The notes: a model not told the origin generated them from the letters alone. DNA of 6,453 nt from Eubacterium sp. CAG:252 (GCA_000436535.1 FR886277.1:1-6453), one strand, 5' to 3'; counted from the first letter of the stretch, positions 1-4,950 are shown. Program-made: numbers and translations.

Positions 1-16
1 CTGGCTGGAAAATTAA

Positions 17-241
17 GATGAATTATTTGACTCAATTAACAAAAAAGCAAATCTGAGTCAAAACTCGCAAGAAAAAAAGGAAAGAAGGTTTGACACTATT
101 CGCGTAAAAAAGCAAATAGTGTCAATTTCACAAGCAATTATATATAATGGAGTAAATCCTTATTGGCAAATCGAAAATACAAAAATTTTTTACAATGCTT
201 ACAACAATATTATTCAAGCACAAGTAAGAGTGCCATCTTAA
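17..241 (+). pseudogene. 3' fragment of an unrecognised, probably foreign gene
   Basis: This frame is open for 74 codons before TAA at 239-241, which is unlikely by chance in DNA this AT-rich. The peptide reads like protein: DELFDSINKK near its start, FDTIRVKKQIV in the middle, and VNPYWQIENTKIFYNAYNN towards the end. There is no start codon with a ribosome binding site. The frame is closed by TAA at 14-16, while frame 1 reads LAGKLR up to a stop at 19-21, so removing one base near 14-17 would join the two as LAGKL-DELFDS. This suggests a frameshifted gene entering from the left. All seven Gln codons are CAA, whereas the intact genes here use CAG almost exclusively, so the piece was probably acquired horizontally. 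Its last ten or so codons run antisense into the cupin gene and are probably not native. I do not recognise the family. Confidence 0.4.
26..125. repeat. Two tandem hairpins with a shared loop
   Basis: Hairpin 1 pairs TTTGACTCA (26-34) with TGAGTCAAA (54-62), a perfect 9-bp stem. Hairpin 2 pairs TTGACACTATT (90-100) with AATAGTGTCAA (115-125), a perfect 11-bp stem. The stems differ in sequence but both start TTTGAC, and both loops carry AAAAAAGCAAAT. Between them lies a purine tract (71-88). Read on the minus strand, each hairpin has a T-run in the loop, and the second is followed by pyrimidine-rich sequence, so it could help terminate the convergent cupin transcript. Other possibilities are a palindromic mobile repeat, a recombination site or an RNA structure. 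Confidence 0.6.
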
Positions 242-857
242 ACTTTCCATTGGCTGTTACGCTGTGAAGACCATTCTTTTCAAAACGGAAACATTCGCCT
301 TCCTTGAGTTCGTAGTCTTTTCCTTCGTATCCTATAGTAGCCTTTCCTTCAAGTGCAAATACGATAGCGTTGCCAGGTGCTCTGTGAGGTGTAAGACCAG
401 TTCCTTCATCAAAAGCCATAAGAACATACTTCATAGTAGGATTGCTTACAACATCCATATTGGCGATACTGCCTTCCTCATAAGATATAAGATTTTTAAG
501 TGCGAATACTTCGTTTGTTTTTACATTTGCGTTCATAGTGTTCTCCTTTTCAAGAATTAATTCTGTATACACAAGACCTTCGGGTGCAGATGTCTTCATT
601 CCACATAAAGTCTTTGGAGGGATGATAATAGCCTCATCAGGATGCAGACTTACAGTGTGCTGGTCTTTACCGATAACAAACTGTCCGCAGCCATAGGCAC
701 CTATATACATAGTCATACGGTCATAGCTTTCCTGACTTATAGAAGTGTCCTTTCCCATAGAAAAGTAAGTCACCTGCGTAATGCCGCCAAGTCTGGAATT
801 CCTTGAAATAGTCATTCCATCACGTACCGGACGCATTTCCTCAATAGTAAATACCAT
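210..857 (-). CDS. Two-domain cupin protein (bicupin)
   Basis: The product is 215 aa and cytosolic with no signal peptide. An upstream ATG at 884 is possible, but the ATG at 857 has AAGGAGG a few bases before it and is preferred. Residues 40-105 form a first small beta-barrel (GKDQHTVSLHPDEAIIIPP). Residues 112-215 form a typical C-terminal cupin_2 domain, with TPHRAPGNAIVFALEG (156-171) as cupin motif 1 and EGECFRFEKNGLHS (186-199) as motif 2. Metal ligands are incomplete: H158 and H198 are present, but the second His of HxH is Ala and the usual motif 1 acid is replaced. Either a partial metal site or a non-catalytic sensor or binding role is possible. No substrate can be assigned. The gene is alone on this strand and convergent with the fragment at its 3' end. 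A good internal ribosome binding site precedes M108. Confidence 0.85.
   Translation of the reverse strand: MVFTIEEMRPVRDGMTISRNSRLGGITQVTYFSMGKDTSISQESYDRMTMYIGAYGCGQFVIGKDQHTVSLHPDEAIIIPPKTLCGMKTSAPEGLVYTELILEKENTMNANVKTNEVFALKNLISYEEGSIANMDVVSNPTMKYVLMAFDEGTGLTPHRAPGNAIVFALEGKATIGYEGKDYELKEGECFRFEKNGLHSVTANGKFKMALLLVLE
536..548 (-). promoter_or_regulatory. Internal ribosome binding site and start inside the cupin gene
   Basis: On the minus strand AAGGAG (543-548) lies six bases before the ATG that encodes Met108 (534-536) of the bicupin. Starting here would give a 108-aa protein, starting MNANVKTNEVF, that covers exactly the C-terminal cupin domain. Small one-domain cupins of this size are a common stand-alone form, so the gene may be an in-frame fusion that kept the old signal, or may make two products. 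The placement is seen; its use is inference. Confidence 0.4.
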
Positions 858-897
858 GCAAATCCTCCTTTTTGTGCAAATCAAAATTAAAAAATTA

Positions 898-929
898 ATT
901 ATAGTTTTATGTTATGATGTAAGGGTCAA
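898..929 (-). promoter_or_regulatory. Candidate promoter of the cupin gene
   Basis: Read on the minus strand, TTGACC (929-924) is followed after 20 bases by a perfect TATAAT (903-898), about 40 bases before the start codon. The spacer is longer than the usual 17, so activation or a different -35 is possible. One arm of the 914-953 dyad lies between the two boxes, as expected for an operator. Confidence 0.45.
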
Positions 930-953
930 AAGGTATTTTACCATTTACATCAT
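914..953. promoter_or_regulatory. Long-spaced dyad over the cupin promoter, candidate operator
   Basis: ATGATGTAA (914-922) and TTACATCAT (945-953) are perfect 9-bp inverted arms with centres 31 bp apart, close to three helical turns. Inside the spacer is a smaller palindrome, GGTA-TTT-TACC (932-942). The dyad straddles the -35 box of the minus-strand promoter. Two dimers, or one dimer reading distant half-sites, could bind here. The regulator is unknown. Confidence 0.4.
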
Positions 954-985
954 GCTATCAGGACATTAGTAGTATTGCCCATATG

Positions 986-1001
986 TGTAATATACATTAC
1001 A
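986..1001. promoter_or_regulatory. TGTAAT-ATAC-ATTACA dyad
   Basis: A perfect 6+4+6 palindrome is followed at once by an overlapping near-palindrome, TTACAATGTAA (997-1007). The TGTnA...TnACA form resembles operators of several families, including Crp/Fnr and GntR. It lies upstream of the cupin promoter, where an activator could bind. Function is inferred only from symmetry and position. Confidence 0.3.
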
Positions 1002-1173
1002 ATGTAACAAAAATAAAGTGCGTACATTAAGGTTATATACTTACCTTGAGTAAAGTGAATGAAGTGTTTCTATAATAAATCAGGAAAAAGCGTACAAATT
1101 TTAGAAGTATAAAGTACCTAAAAGGTATGGAATATTATATAAAAAATTTGATGAAAAAAGGGAAAATAAAGAT
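1002..1173. other. AT-rich gap with further dyads and a weak promoter
   Basis: No convincing gene is present. AAGGT (1029-1033) and ACCTT (1043-1047) form an inverted repeat, and TACCT-AAA-AGGTA (1115-1127) is a perfect 5+3+5 palindrome. TTGAGT (1046-1051) and TATAAT (1071-1076), 19 bases apart, are a weak plus-strand promoter candidate that could serve the small ORF at 1174. Confidence 0.3.
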
Positions 1174-1266
1174 ATGAAAAATACAAATACAGAAAATGTA
1201 AAACCGGAAAATATTAAAAAAGAGGATACCCAAAACAACGCAGAACATAATTGCATATGTAAATGA
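1174..1266 (+). CDS. Possible 30-aa peptide, unrecognised
   Basis: The ATG at 1174 has a weak AAGGGA (1158-1163) ten bases upstream. The peptide starts MKNTNTENVKPENIKK, is polar and Asn/Lys/Glu-rich, and ends HNCICK. The frame stays open after its TGA until 1416, through a promoter and a structured RNA, which is taken as chance. It could be a real small protein, a decayed gene start or nothing. No family is recognised. Confidence 0.2.
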   Translation: MKNTNTENVKPENIKKEDTQNNAEHNCICK

Positions 1267-1282
1267 TGTGATATAAAAATAC

Positions 1283-1310
1283 TTGCTTATTATGAGAATT
1301 GGATTATAAT
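1283..1310 (+). promoter_or_regulatory. Promoter of the structured RNA
   Basis: TTGCTT (1283-1288) is followed after 16 bases by a perfect TATAAT (1305-1310). Transcription would begin near 1317, exactly at the first base of the closing stem of the structured RNA, which supports both calls. It could also drive the Dabb gene downstream, since no clear terminator separates them. Confidence 0.55.
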
Positions 1311-1316
1311 ACATAT

Positions 1317-1410
1317 GTCATCAGTCCTGGGAGGGGTGCCGCGCAAGCGGTATTGTTGGAGTCTAGGCTCACTCATAGATTTTCCCGTAGAACTCACAAC
1401 AGCTGGTGAC
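1317..1410 (+). ncRNA. Unidentified structured RNA, three-way junction with possible pseudoknot
   Basis: This is a GC-rich island of about 94 nt in very AT-rich surroundings. P1 pairs GTCATCAGT (1317-1325) with GCTGGTGAC (1402-1410), with G-U pairs. P2 pairs 1335-1342 with 1347-1354, including CCGC/GCGG closed by a GCAA tetraloop. P3 pairs GTTGGAGTCTA (1355-1365) with TAG-ACTC-CAAC (1388-1400), with single A bulges at 1391 and 1396. GGGA (1329-1332) in the P1-P2 joint can pair with TCCC (1383-1386) in the P3 loop, a pseudoknot. The layout looks like a riboswitch, a ribozyme or a compact small RNA. I could not match it to SAM, TPP, THF, c-di-GMP, ZTP, fluoride, SRP or hammerhead RNAs. It lies 70 nt before the Dabb start codon, so it may be that gene's leader or independent. 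Confidence 0.5.
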
Positions 1411-1480
1411 TTTATTTAATGTATTATGTAATATAATGAGTGCCAGAGGAAAGAAAGCGGCTGCGAAAGGTGTGGATATA

Positions 1481-1783
1481 ATGATTAGACATATATTATT
1501 CTGGAATTACACAGACAATGTAAAAGCACAGCATAAAGAAGAGGAAACACTTAAGTTTTTACAGAATTCAGTTGATACAATGAATGGGCATATAGATGGA
1601 CTTATAAATGCAGCGATAGGAAAGAACATTGCTGGCGGATACGACCTTGTATTCTATGCAGAATTAAAGGATGTAGAAGCATTAAAGAGCTTCCAGACAC
1701 ATCCGCTTCATATGGCTCACAAGCAAAGATGTGCAGAACTTGTGACGGACAGATTATGTGGCGACCTTATTGTGGATTTATAA
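1481..1783 (+). CDS. Dabb family (stress-responsive A/B barrel) protein
   Basis: The product is 100 aa, the usual size of a single Dabb domain (dimeric alpha/beta barrel, Pfam PF07876). It opens with the typical MIRHILFWNY strand. It has YDLVFYAEL (54-62) as the central strand and FQTHPLHMAHKQ (71-82) as the characteristic helix with the conserved His-Pro. The family forms ferredoxin-like dimers; members are stress-induced or take part in small-molecule conversions, and no substrate can be assigned here. The frame is open upstream from a GTG at 1406, but that start lies inside the structured RNA. The ATG at 1481 has AAAGGTG eight bases before it and gives the standard N-terminus. The gene stands alone and is probably transcribed from the 1283-1310 promoter, through the structured RNA. 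Confidence 0.85.
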   Translation: MIRHILFWNYTDNVKAQHKEEETLKFLQNSVDTMNGHIDGLINAAIGKNIAGGYDLVFYAELKDVEALKSFQTHPLHMAHKQRCAELVTDRLCGDLIVDL

Positions 1784-1798
1784 TTATAAAAATAATTA
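1781..1798 (+). terminator. AT-only hairpin at the end of the Dabb gene
   Basis: TAATTAT and ATAATTA (1781-1787, 1792-1798) form a 7-bp stem with an AAAA loop that includes the stop codon, followed by a T-rich stretch. With no G-C pairs it would be a weak terminator at best. Confidence 0.2.
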
Positions 1799-1812
1799 CT
1801 TTATTATTTGCA

Positions 1813-1848
1813 GCTATAAATGAGCAATTTTAAAATATTACATAATTG
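1813..1848 (+). repeat. Dispersed AT-rich intergenic repeat, copy 1
   Basis: It starts GCTATAAATGAG and holds the 11-nt core TTTAAAATATT (1829-1839), followed by an AATTG end. The same order of blocks is found at 2661-2695 and 4951-4985. This copy lies between the Dabb and glycosylase genes. Confidence 0.45.
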
Positions 1849-1989
1849 TTTATGTTATAAAGAATTATCTTTTATGATTTATTTAGATGTATCTGAGTTG
1901 CAACAGAAAAACAATTTATTTTGTATATTTTATTTATCAGCTCATTGATAGATGATAAAATAATTTAAAAATGTAATAAGAGGATAAAT

Positions 1990-2583
1990 ATGGATAAAAC
2001 AAATTCAAGATATGAACACATAGTACATCCGTTTCCACCTTTATATGATGATAATTCCAGAATACTTATTCTTGGAAGTCTTCCGTCAGTAAAGTCGAGG
2101 GAGCAGATGTTTTTTTATGGACATAAACAAAACCGTTTCTGGAAGGTTATGGCAAATATATTGCACAATACACCGGAAGATATGCAGGATGAGAATAAAC
2201 ATATTACAGAAGAAAATGCTGTATCAGGCAGGAATAATATGAGTGATATATATGTTCCGGTTACGATAGAAGAAAAGAAGAAAATGCTTCACAGACACCA
2301 TATAGCTTTGTGGGATGCGATATATAGCTGTGACATAATCGGTTCAAGTGACAGCAGCATAAAAAATGTTGTTCCAACAGACTTAAAACCGATACTTGAA
2401 CATTCACATGTTAAAAAAGTATTCTGTAATGGTGCAACATCTGCAAAGTACTATAAGAAATATCAGGAAAAAGAGCTTGGAATAGAGGCAGAAACACTTC
2501 CATCAACAAGTCCGGCAAATGCAGCATATTCTGTGGACAGACTTGTGGAAATATGGTCTGACAGGCTGGGCGCATACTTGTAG
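1990..2583 (+). CDS. DNA-deoxyinosine (hypoxanthine-DNA) glycosylase, UDG superfamily
   Basis: The 197-aa product removes deaminated bases (hypoxanthine, possibly uracil) from DNA to start base-excision repair. UDG-fold motifs are clear: ILILGSLPSVKSREQMFFYG (25-44) holds the GSLPS water-activating loop, GHKQNRFWKVMA (44-55) is the family 6-like segment with a likely catalytic Asn, HHIALWDAIYSCD (103-115) is the core helix, and LPSTSPANA (170-178) is the DNA-intercalation loop near the C-terminus. AGAGGA lies five bases before ATG. The protein is longer than I would expect because of a polar, Asn/Glu-rich stretch at about 64-92, probably a surface loop. The gene stands alone. The substrate range (hypoxanthine or uracil) is inferred from the family, not from the sequence. 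Confidence 0.85.
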   Translation: MDKTNSRYEHIVHPFPPLYDDNSRILILGSLPSVKSREQMFFYGHKQNRFWKVMANILHNTPEDMQDENKHITEENAVSGRNNMSDIYVPVTIEEKKKMLHRHHIALWDAIYSCDIIGSSDSSIKNVVPTDLKPILEHSHVKKVFCNGATSAKYYKKYQEKELGIEAETLPSTSPANAAYSVDRLVEIWSDRLGAYL

Positions 2584-2590
2584 TAAATTA

Positions 2591-2610
2591 ATAAAGGCTA
2601 TATCCTTTAT
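2591..2610 (+). terminator. Weak hairpin after the glycosylase gene
   Basis: ATAAAGG (2591-2597) and CCTTTAT (2604-2610) form a 7-bp stem with a CTATAT loop eight bases after the stop codon. The T-run that follows is poor, so termination here is only a possibility. Confidence 0.3.
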
Positions 2611-2660
2611 AACTTTGGTAAAATTAAGCAATATTTTATAATGGTATATTTATAAAGTAA

Positions 2661-2695
2661 GCTATAAATGAGTCGATTTAAAATATTGTACAATT
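2661..2695 (+). repeat. Dispersed AT-rich intergenic repeat, copy 2
   Basis: It begins GCTATAAATGAG, identical to copy 1 over 12 bases, holds the core TTTAAAATATT (2677-2687) and ends CAATT. It lies in the 328-base gap between the glycosylase and DUF454 genes. Apart from the weak hairpin at 2591 and the dyad at 2851, I see nothing else in that gap. Confidence 0.45.
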
Positions 2696-2850
2696 ATGTG
2701 TGAAATAGAAAGATATATTTTGCATAATCTAATAATTTTTCTGTGTTATTCTTTAATTGTTTTAATTACAAACAAAGAAGATTATCGAGAAATTATATCA
2801 TTATCAGACAGCAAATATAGTTGAAATTATGATAAAAATATAATATCTTT

Positions 2851-2876
2851 TTAGATATGCGGTTAGAAGTATCTAA
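2851..2876. promoter_or_regulatory. TTAGATA / TATCTAA dyad before the DUF454 gene
   Basis: TTAGATA (2851-2857) and TATCTAA (2870-2876) are perfect inverted arms with a 12-base spacer that contains a third GTTAGAAG half-site. A TATAAT (2839-2844) lies just upstream but lacks a good -35, so transcripts could begin inside the dyad. This would suit a repressor site. A looser TTAGAT-GT-ATCTGA form appears at 1883-1896 before the glycosylase gene. Confidence 0.3.
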
Positions 2877-2911
2877 CTATGTATTATTATAAAAAGATTG
2901 GAGTATACTTA

Positions 2912-3295
2912 ATGAATTTAAAGAAAGTATTTTTTGTTGTGCTAGGCTGTCTGAGTCTTGGACTGGGGGCATTAGGTGCAGTTCTTCCATTACTTCCTGC
3001 ATTTCCATTTCTTATGCTTGCGGCGTTCTGCTTTGCGAAAAGCTCAGAAAAACTGCACGGATGGTTTGTATCAACAAAGCTGTACAAAAAGAACCTTGAA
3101 AGCTTCGTGCAGGGTAAGGGAATGACGGTAAGGACTAAGATAAGAATTATGCTTACAGTTACATTTCTTATGAGCATAGGTTTTATTATGATGCACGCAG
3201 TACCTGTTGGAAGGATTGTTCTTGGAATTGTATGGCTGTTCCATATATTATATTTTATATTTGGAATTAAAACATTAAAGATAGAGGATATATAA
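2912..3295 (+). CDS. DUF454 (YbaN-like) small inner-membrane protein
   Basis: The product is 127 aa, the normal size for this family of unknown function. Residues 4-42 are hydrophobic and contain the family signature GALGAVLPLLPAFPFLMLAA (19-38), with its prolines between two membrane segments. FAKSSEKLHGWF (41-52) matches the conserved loop that follows, and two more hydrophobic helices lie at about 79-96 and 98-118. So three or four membrane spans are expected. The frame opens at 2879, but the ATG at 2912 has GGAG eight bases upstream and gives the family's usual N-terminus. The family is found beside heme, iron or stress genes in some bacteria, but nothing next to it here supports a specific role. 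Confidence 0.8.
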   Translation: MNLKKVFFVVLGCLSLGLGALGAVLPLLPAFPFLMLAAFCFAKSSEKLHGWFVSTKLYKKNLESFVQGKGMTVRTKIRIMLTVTFLMSIGFIMMHAVPVGRIVLGIVWLFHILYFIFGIKTLKIEDI

Positions 3296-3333
3296 AAATA
3301 GAATGATGTCAGTGTCAAAAGATGTAAAATCGT

Positions 3334-3350
3334 TTATTATTGAATAATAA
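3334..3350. repeat. Perfect AT palindrome after the DUF454 gene
   Basis: TTATTATT and AATAATAA flank a single G, an 8+1+8 palindrome. It sits about 40 bases after the stop codon and 50 bases before the antiporter promoter. It could be a weak bidirectional terminator, a protein-binding site or chance in AT-rich DNA. A smaller inverted repeat, AGAAC/GTTCT (3384-3399), touches the -35 box of the next promoter. Confidence 0.25.
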
Positions 3351-3398
3351 GCTTTAAAAGTTGGAAATATATGGACGGAATATAGAACACTTCAGTTC

Positions 3399-3428
3399 TT
3401 GACATATCATATAAAATAGTAGTATCCT
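3399..3428 (+). promoter_or_regulatory. Promoter of the fluoride riboswitch-antiporter unit
   Basis: A perfect TTGACA (3399-3404) is followed after 18 bases by TATCCT (3423-3428). Transcription would begin near 3435, about ten bases before the aptamer, as expected for a riboswitch leader. Confidence 0.6.
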
Positions 3429-3443
3429 ATAAAAAACTTAAAC

Positions 3444-3516
3444 AGGGAATGAAGTTCTCCCTTGGAATCTGGAAGCAGAAACCTAGACTGCTTATTATAG
3501 CTGATGACTTCTACGA
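3444..3516 (+). ncRNA. Fluoride riboswitch (crcB motif) aptamer
   Basis: The first hairpin, AGGGA-ATGAAGTTC-TCCCT (3444-3462), has the class form with ATG and TTC in the loop. A second hairpin, AGCAG/CTGCT (3474-3492), follows, then the conserved 3' strand GCTGATGACTTCTACG (3500-3515). The loop GAAGT (3451-3455) can pair with ACTTC (3507-3511). In known crcB-motif RNAs the same positions carry other bases that pair in the same way, so this is covariation and strong support for the pseudoknot. Fluoride binding should hold the 3' strand and block the terminator, switching the downstream transporter on. Recognition is from memory of the motif, not a covariance-model search. Confidence 0.85.
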
Positions 3517-3549
3517 TTATTAATATCGTGGATGTTGTCAGCTTTTTTT
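3499..3549 (+). terminator. Riboswitch expression platform, intrinsic terminator
   Basis: AGCTGATGAC (3499-3508) pairs with GTTGTCAGCT (3534-3543), with two G-U pairs, and ACGAT (3513-3517) with ATCGT (3525-3529) inside, followed by seven Ts (3543-3549). The 5' arm is the conserved 3' strand of the aptamer, so aptamer folding and terminator folding exclude each other. This predicts fluoride-induced readthrough. Confidence 0.8.
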
Positions 3550-3585
3550 CTTTATAAAAATGCAGACTATGATTAGCTATTAGAA

Positions 3586-3636
3586 TTTGCGTCTGAGCGC
3601 ACTTGACACAAATTCGTTATACGCAAAAATGTGCGC
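3586..3636 (+). promoter_or_regulatory. Interleaved inverted repeats in the antiporter leader
   Basis: TTTGCGT (3586-3592) can pair with ACGCAAA (3621-3627), and GCGCAC (3597-3602) with GTGCGC (3631-3636). The two stems cross, so they are either alternatives or a pseudoknot. The second ends seven bases before the ribosome binding site at 3643. A second layer of control, at translation, is possible but unproven. Confidence 0.3.
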
Positions 3637-3652
3637 AGAAATGAGGAATATT

Positions 3653-4849
3653 ATGTTAACATCACTATCATTAATTTTTCTGGTTGGACTGGCTATGGGA
3701 GCGATATGCCAGAGACTTAAGCTGCCACGTATAATCGGTATGCTTGCGACAGGAATAGTACTGGGACCATATGTTCTGGATATGCTGGATCCATCTATAT
3801 TATCCATATCTTCAGAACTTCGTAAGATGGCACTTATTATCATACTTATAAAGGCAGGGCTTTCACTTGACTTAAGTGACCTTAAAAAAGCAGGAAGACC
3901 GGCGGTGCTTTTATCATTTGTTCCTGCAACTTTCGAGCTTATGGGATATATTGTGTGTGCGCCTTTAATACTTGGTGTAAGCCGTGTTGATGCAGCGGTT
4001 ATGGGAGCTGTGCTTGCAGCAGTATCGCCAGCGGTTGTAGTGCCAAGAATGGTGAGCCTTATTGAAAAAAGATATGGAACTAAAAAAGCCATACCGCAGA
4101 TGATACTTGCTGGTGCTTCGTGCGATGATATATTTGTTATTGTATTGTTCACAACATTTTTAAGTATGGCACAGGGCGGAAGTGTGAGTGTTACAAACTT
4201 TATTAATATTCCGGTTTCCATAGTGCTTGGCGTTATCTTAGGTGCAGTTACCGGATGGGGATTATATCTGTTTTTTGAAACTTCTTATGCACATAGGCAT
4301 TGCGTAAGAAACAGTATGAAAGTAATTATTGTGCTTGGATTTTCATTTCTTCTTGTGTCAATAGAGAGCTGGCTTGAAGGAAAAGTTGCAATTTCGGGAC
4401 TTCTTGCGGTTGTGAGCATGGCTTGTGTACTTAAGCTTAAAAGCACAGCATTTGTGTCAAAAAGATTATCAGAAAAGTTTGGAAAGTTATGGCTGGCAGC
4501 AGAGGTTATACTTTTCGTGCTTGTAGGTGCAGCGGTTGATATAAGATATATGCTAGGTGCGGGAATAGCAGCGGTTGTAATGATAATCACTGCACTTTTA
4601 TTCAGAACGGCAGGTGTACTTATATGCCTGATTAAGACACCTTTAAGTGCTAAAGAAAGATTATTCTGTGTTATAGCGTATCTTCCAAAGGCGACAGTAC
4701 AGGCAGCGATTGGTTCAGTACCGCTTGCGGCTGGACTTCCTTCCGGCAATATTATACTGTCAGTTGCAGTACTTGCCATTATTATAACTGCGCCACTTGG
4801 AGCACTGGGAATAGACAGCAGTTATAAGAGGCTGCTTGAGAAGGAGTAA
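3653..4849 (+). CDS. Cation:proton antiporter, CPA2/NHA-like, fluoride-controlled
   Basis: The product is 398 aa, full length for a Na_H_Exchanger (PF00999) membrane core of about 12-13 helices. Features are RLKLPRIIGMLATGIVLGPY (21-40), the first re-entrant helix region; AAVSPAVVVP (122-131), matching the unwound helix of the family; AGASCDDIFVIVLF (153-166), with the tandem acids D158 and D159 as the ion and proton site; and LPKATVQAAIG (344-354), with a conserved Lys, typical of NHA2-like antiporters. It exchanges monovalent cations for protons across the membrane. A TTG at 3587 extends the frame, but GAGGA five bases before the ATG at 3653 decides the start. The leader carries a fluoride riboswitch; antiporters of this superfamily are known members of fluoride regulons, beside crcB and CLC-F channels. 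The role in fluoride tolerance (pH or ion balance) is inferred. Confidence 0.88.
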   Translation: MLTSLSLIFLVGLAMGAICQRLKLPRIIGMLATGIVLGPYVLDMLDPSILSISSELRKMALIIILIKAGLSLDLSDLKKAGRPAVLLSFVPATFELMGYIVCAPLILGVSRVDAAVMGAVLAAVSPAVVVPRMVSLIEKRYGTKKAIPQMILAGASCDDIFVIVLFTTFLSMAQGGSVSVTNFINIPVSIVLGVILGAVTGWGLYLFFETSYAHRHCVRNSMKVIIVLGFSFLLVSIESWLEGKVAISGLLAVVSMACVLKLKSTAFVSKRLSEKFGKLWLAAEVILFVLVGAAVDIRYMLGAGIAAVVMIITALLFRTAGVLICLIKTPLSAKERLFCVIAYLPKATVQAAIGSVPLAAGLPSGNIILSVAVLAIIITAPLGALGIDSSYKRLLEKE

Positions 4850-4864
4850 ATGTAAAAATTCATT

Positions 4865-4894
4865 TTGACATTCATATTATAAATGTGTTAATAT
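4865..4894 (+). promoter_or_regulatory. Distal promoter of the MarR-MATE operon
   Basis: A perfect TTGACA (4865-4870) is followed after 18 bases by TAATAT (4889-4894), which has an extended TG (4886-4887). Transcription would begin near 4901, inside the first of two dyads, leaving a leader of about 210 nt. No terminator is visible between the antiporter stop codon (4849) and this promoter, so readthrough is possible. Confidence 0.5.
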
Positions 4895-4937
4895 AATTAC
4901 CAAAGGTAATTAACTAGGATAATTATCTGTGGTAATT
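4895..4937. promoter_or_regulatory. Twin AATTACC-nnn-GGTAATT operators
   Basis: The first 17-bp dyad (4895-4911) is perfect: AATTACC-AAA-GGTAATT. The second (4921-4937) has the same 7+3+7 form, AATTATC-TGT-GGTAATT, with one mismatch. Centres are 26 bp apart. The first overlaps the predicted transcription start, a typical repressor site. The length and symmetry suit a MarR dimer, so autoregulation by the downstream MarR is the simplest reading, but the partner is inferred. Confidence 0.55.
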
Positions 4938-4950
4938 TTATGCACTAATA

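Noticed and set aside
26..125. CRISPR-like array from two similar units
   Set aside because: There are only two units, the repeats are not identical in their stems, and there is no regular spacer or cas gene.
264..560. Plus-strand open frame of 98 codons opposite the cupin gene
   Set aside because: It is the antisense shadow of a clear cupin coding region, has no ribosome binding site and no recognisable domain.
898..929. MerR-type promoter, because of the 20-base spacer
   Set aside because: MerR operators are dyads centred within the spacer. Here only one arm of the dyad lies in the spacer and the other is upstream of the -35 box, and there is no MerR gene nearby.
1174..1416. Selenoprotein reading through TGA at 1264 (CICK-TGA-CDIK)
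   Set aside because: The frame is open on both sides of the TGA, but no GC-rich SECIS-like hairpin follows it and the rest of the frame runs through a promoter and a structured RNA.
1315..1416. Small ORF starting ATG at 1315 across the RNA island
   Set aside because: There is no ribosome binding site, and the ATG lies between the -10 box and the predicted transcription start. The base pairing explains the sequence better than coding does.
2887..3318. Minus-strand open frame of 143 codons
   Set aside because: It lies opposite the DUF454 gene, which shows its family signature and a good ribosome binding site; the antisense frame shows neither.
3580..4221. Long minus-strand open frame opposite the antiporter
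   Set aside because: The composition (Thr/Ile/Ser-rich) is that of antisense to membrane-protein codons. The opposing antiporter has all family motifs. The same holds for the minus-strand frames at 4285-4779, 5726-5995 and 6002-6343.
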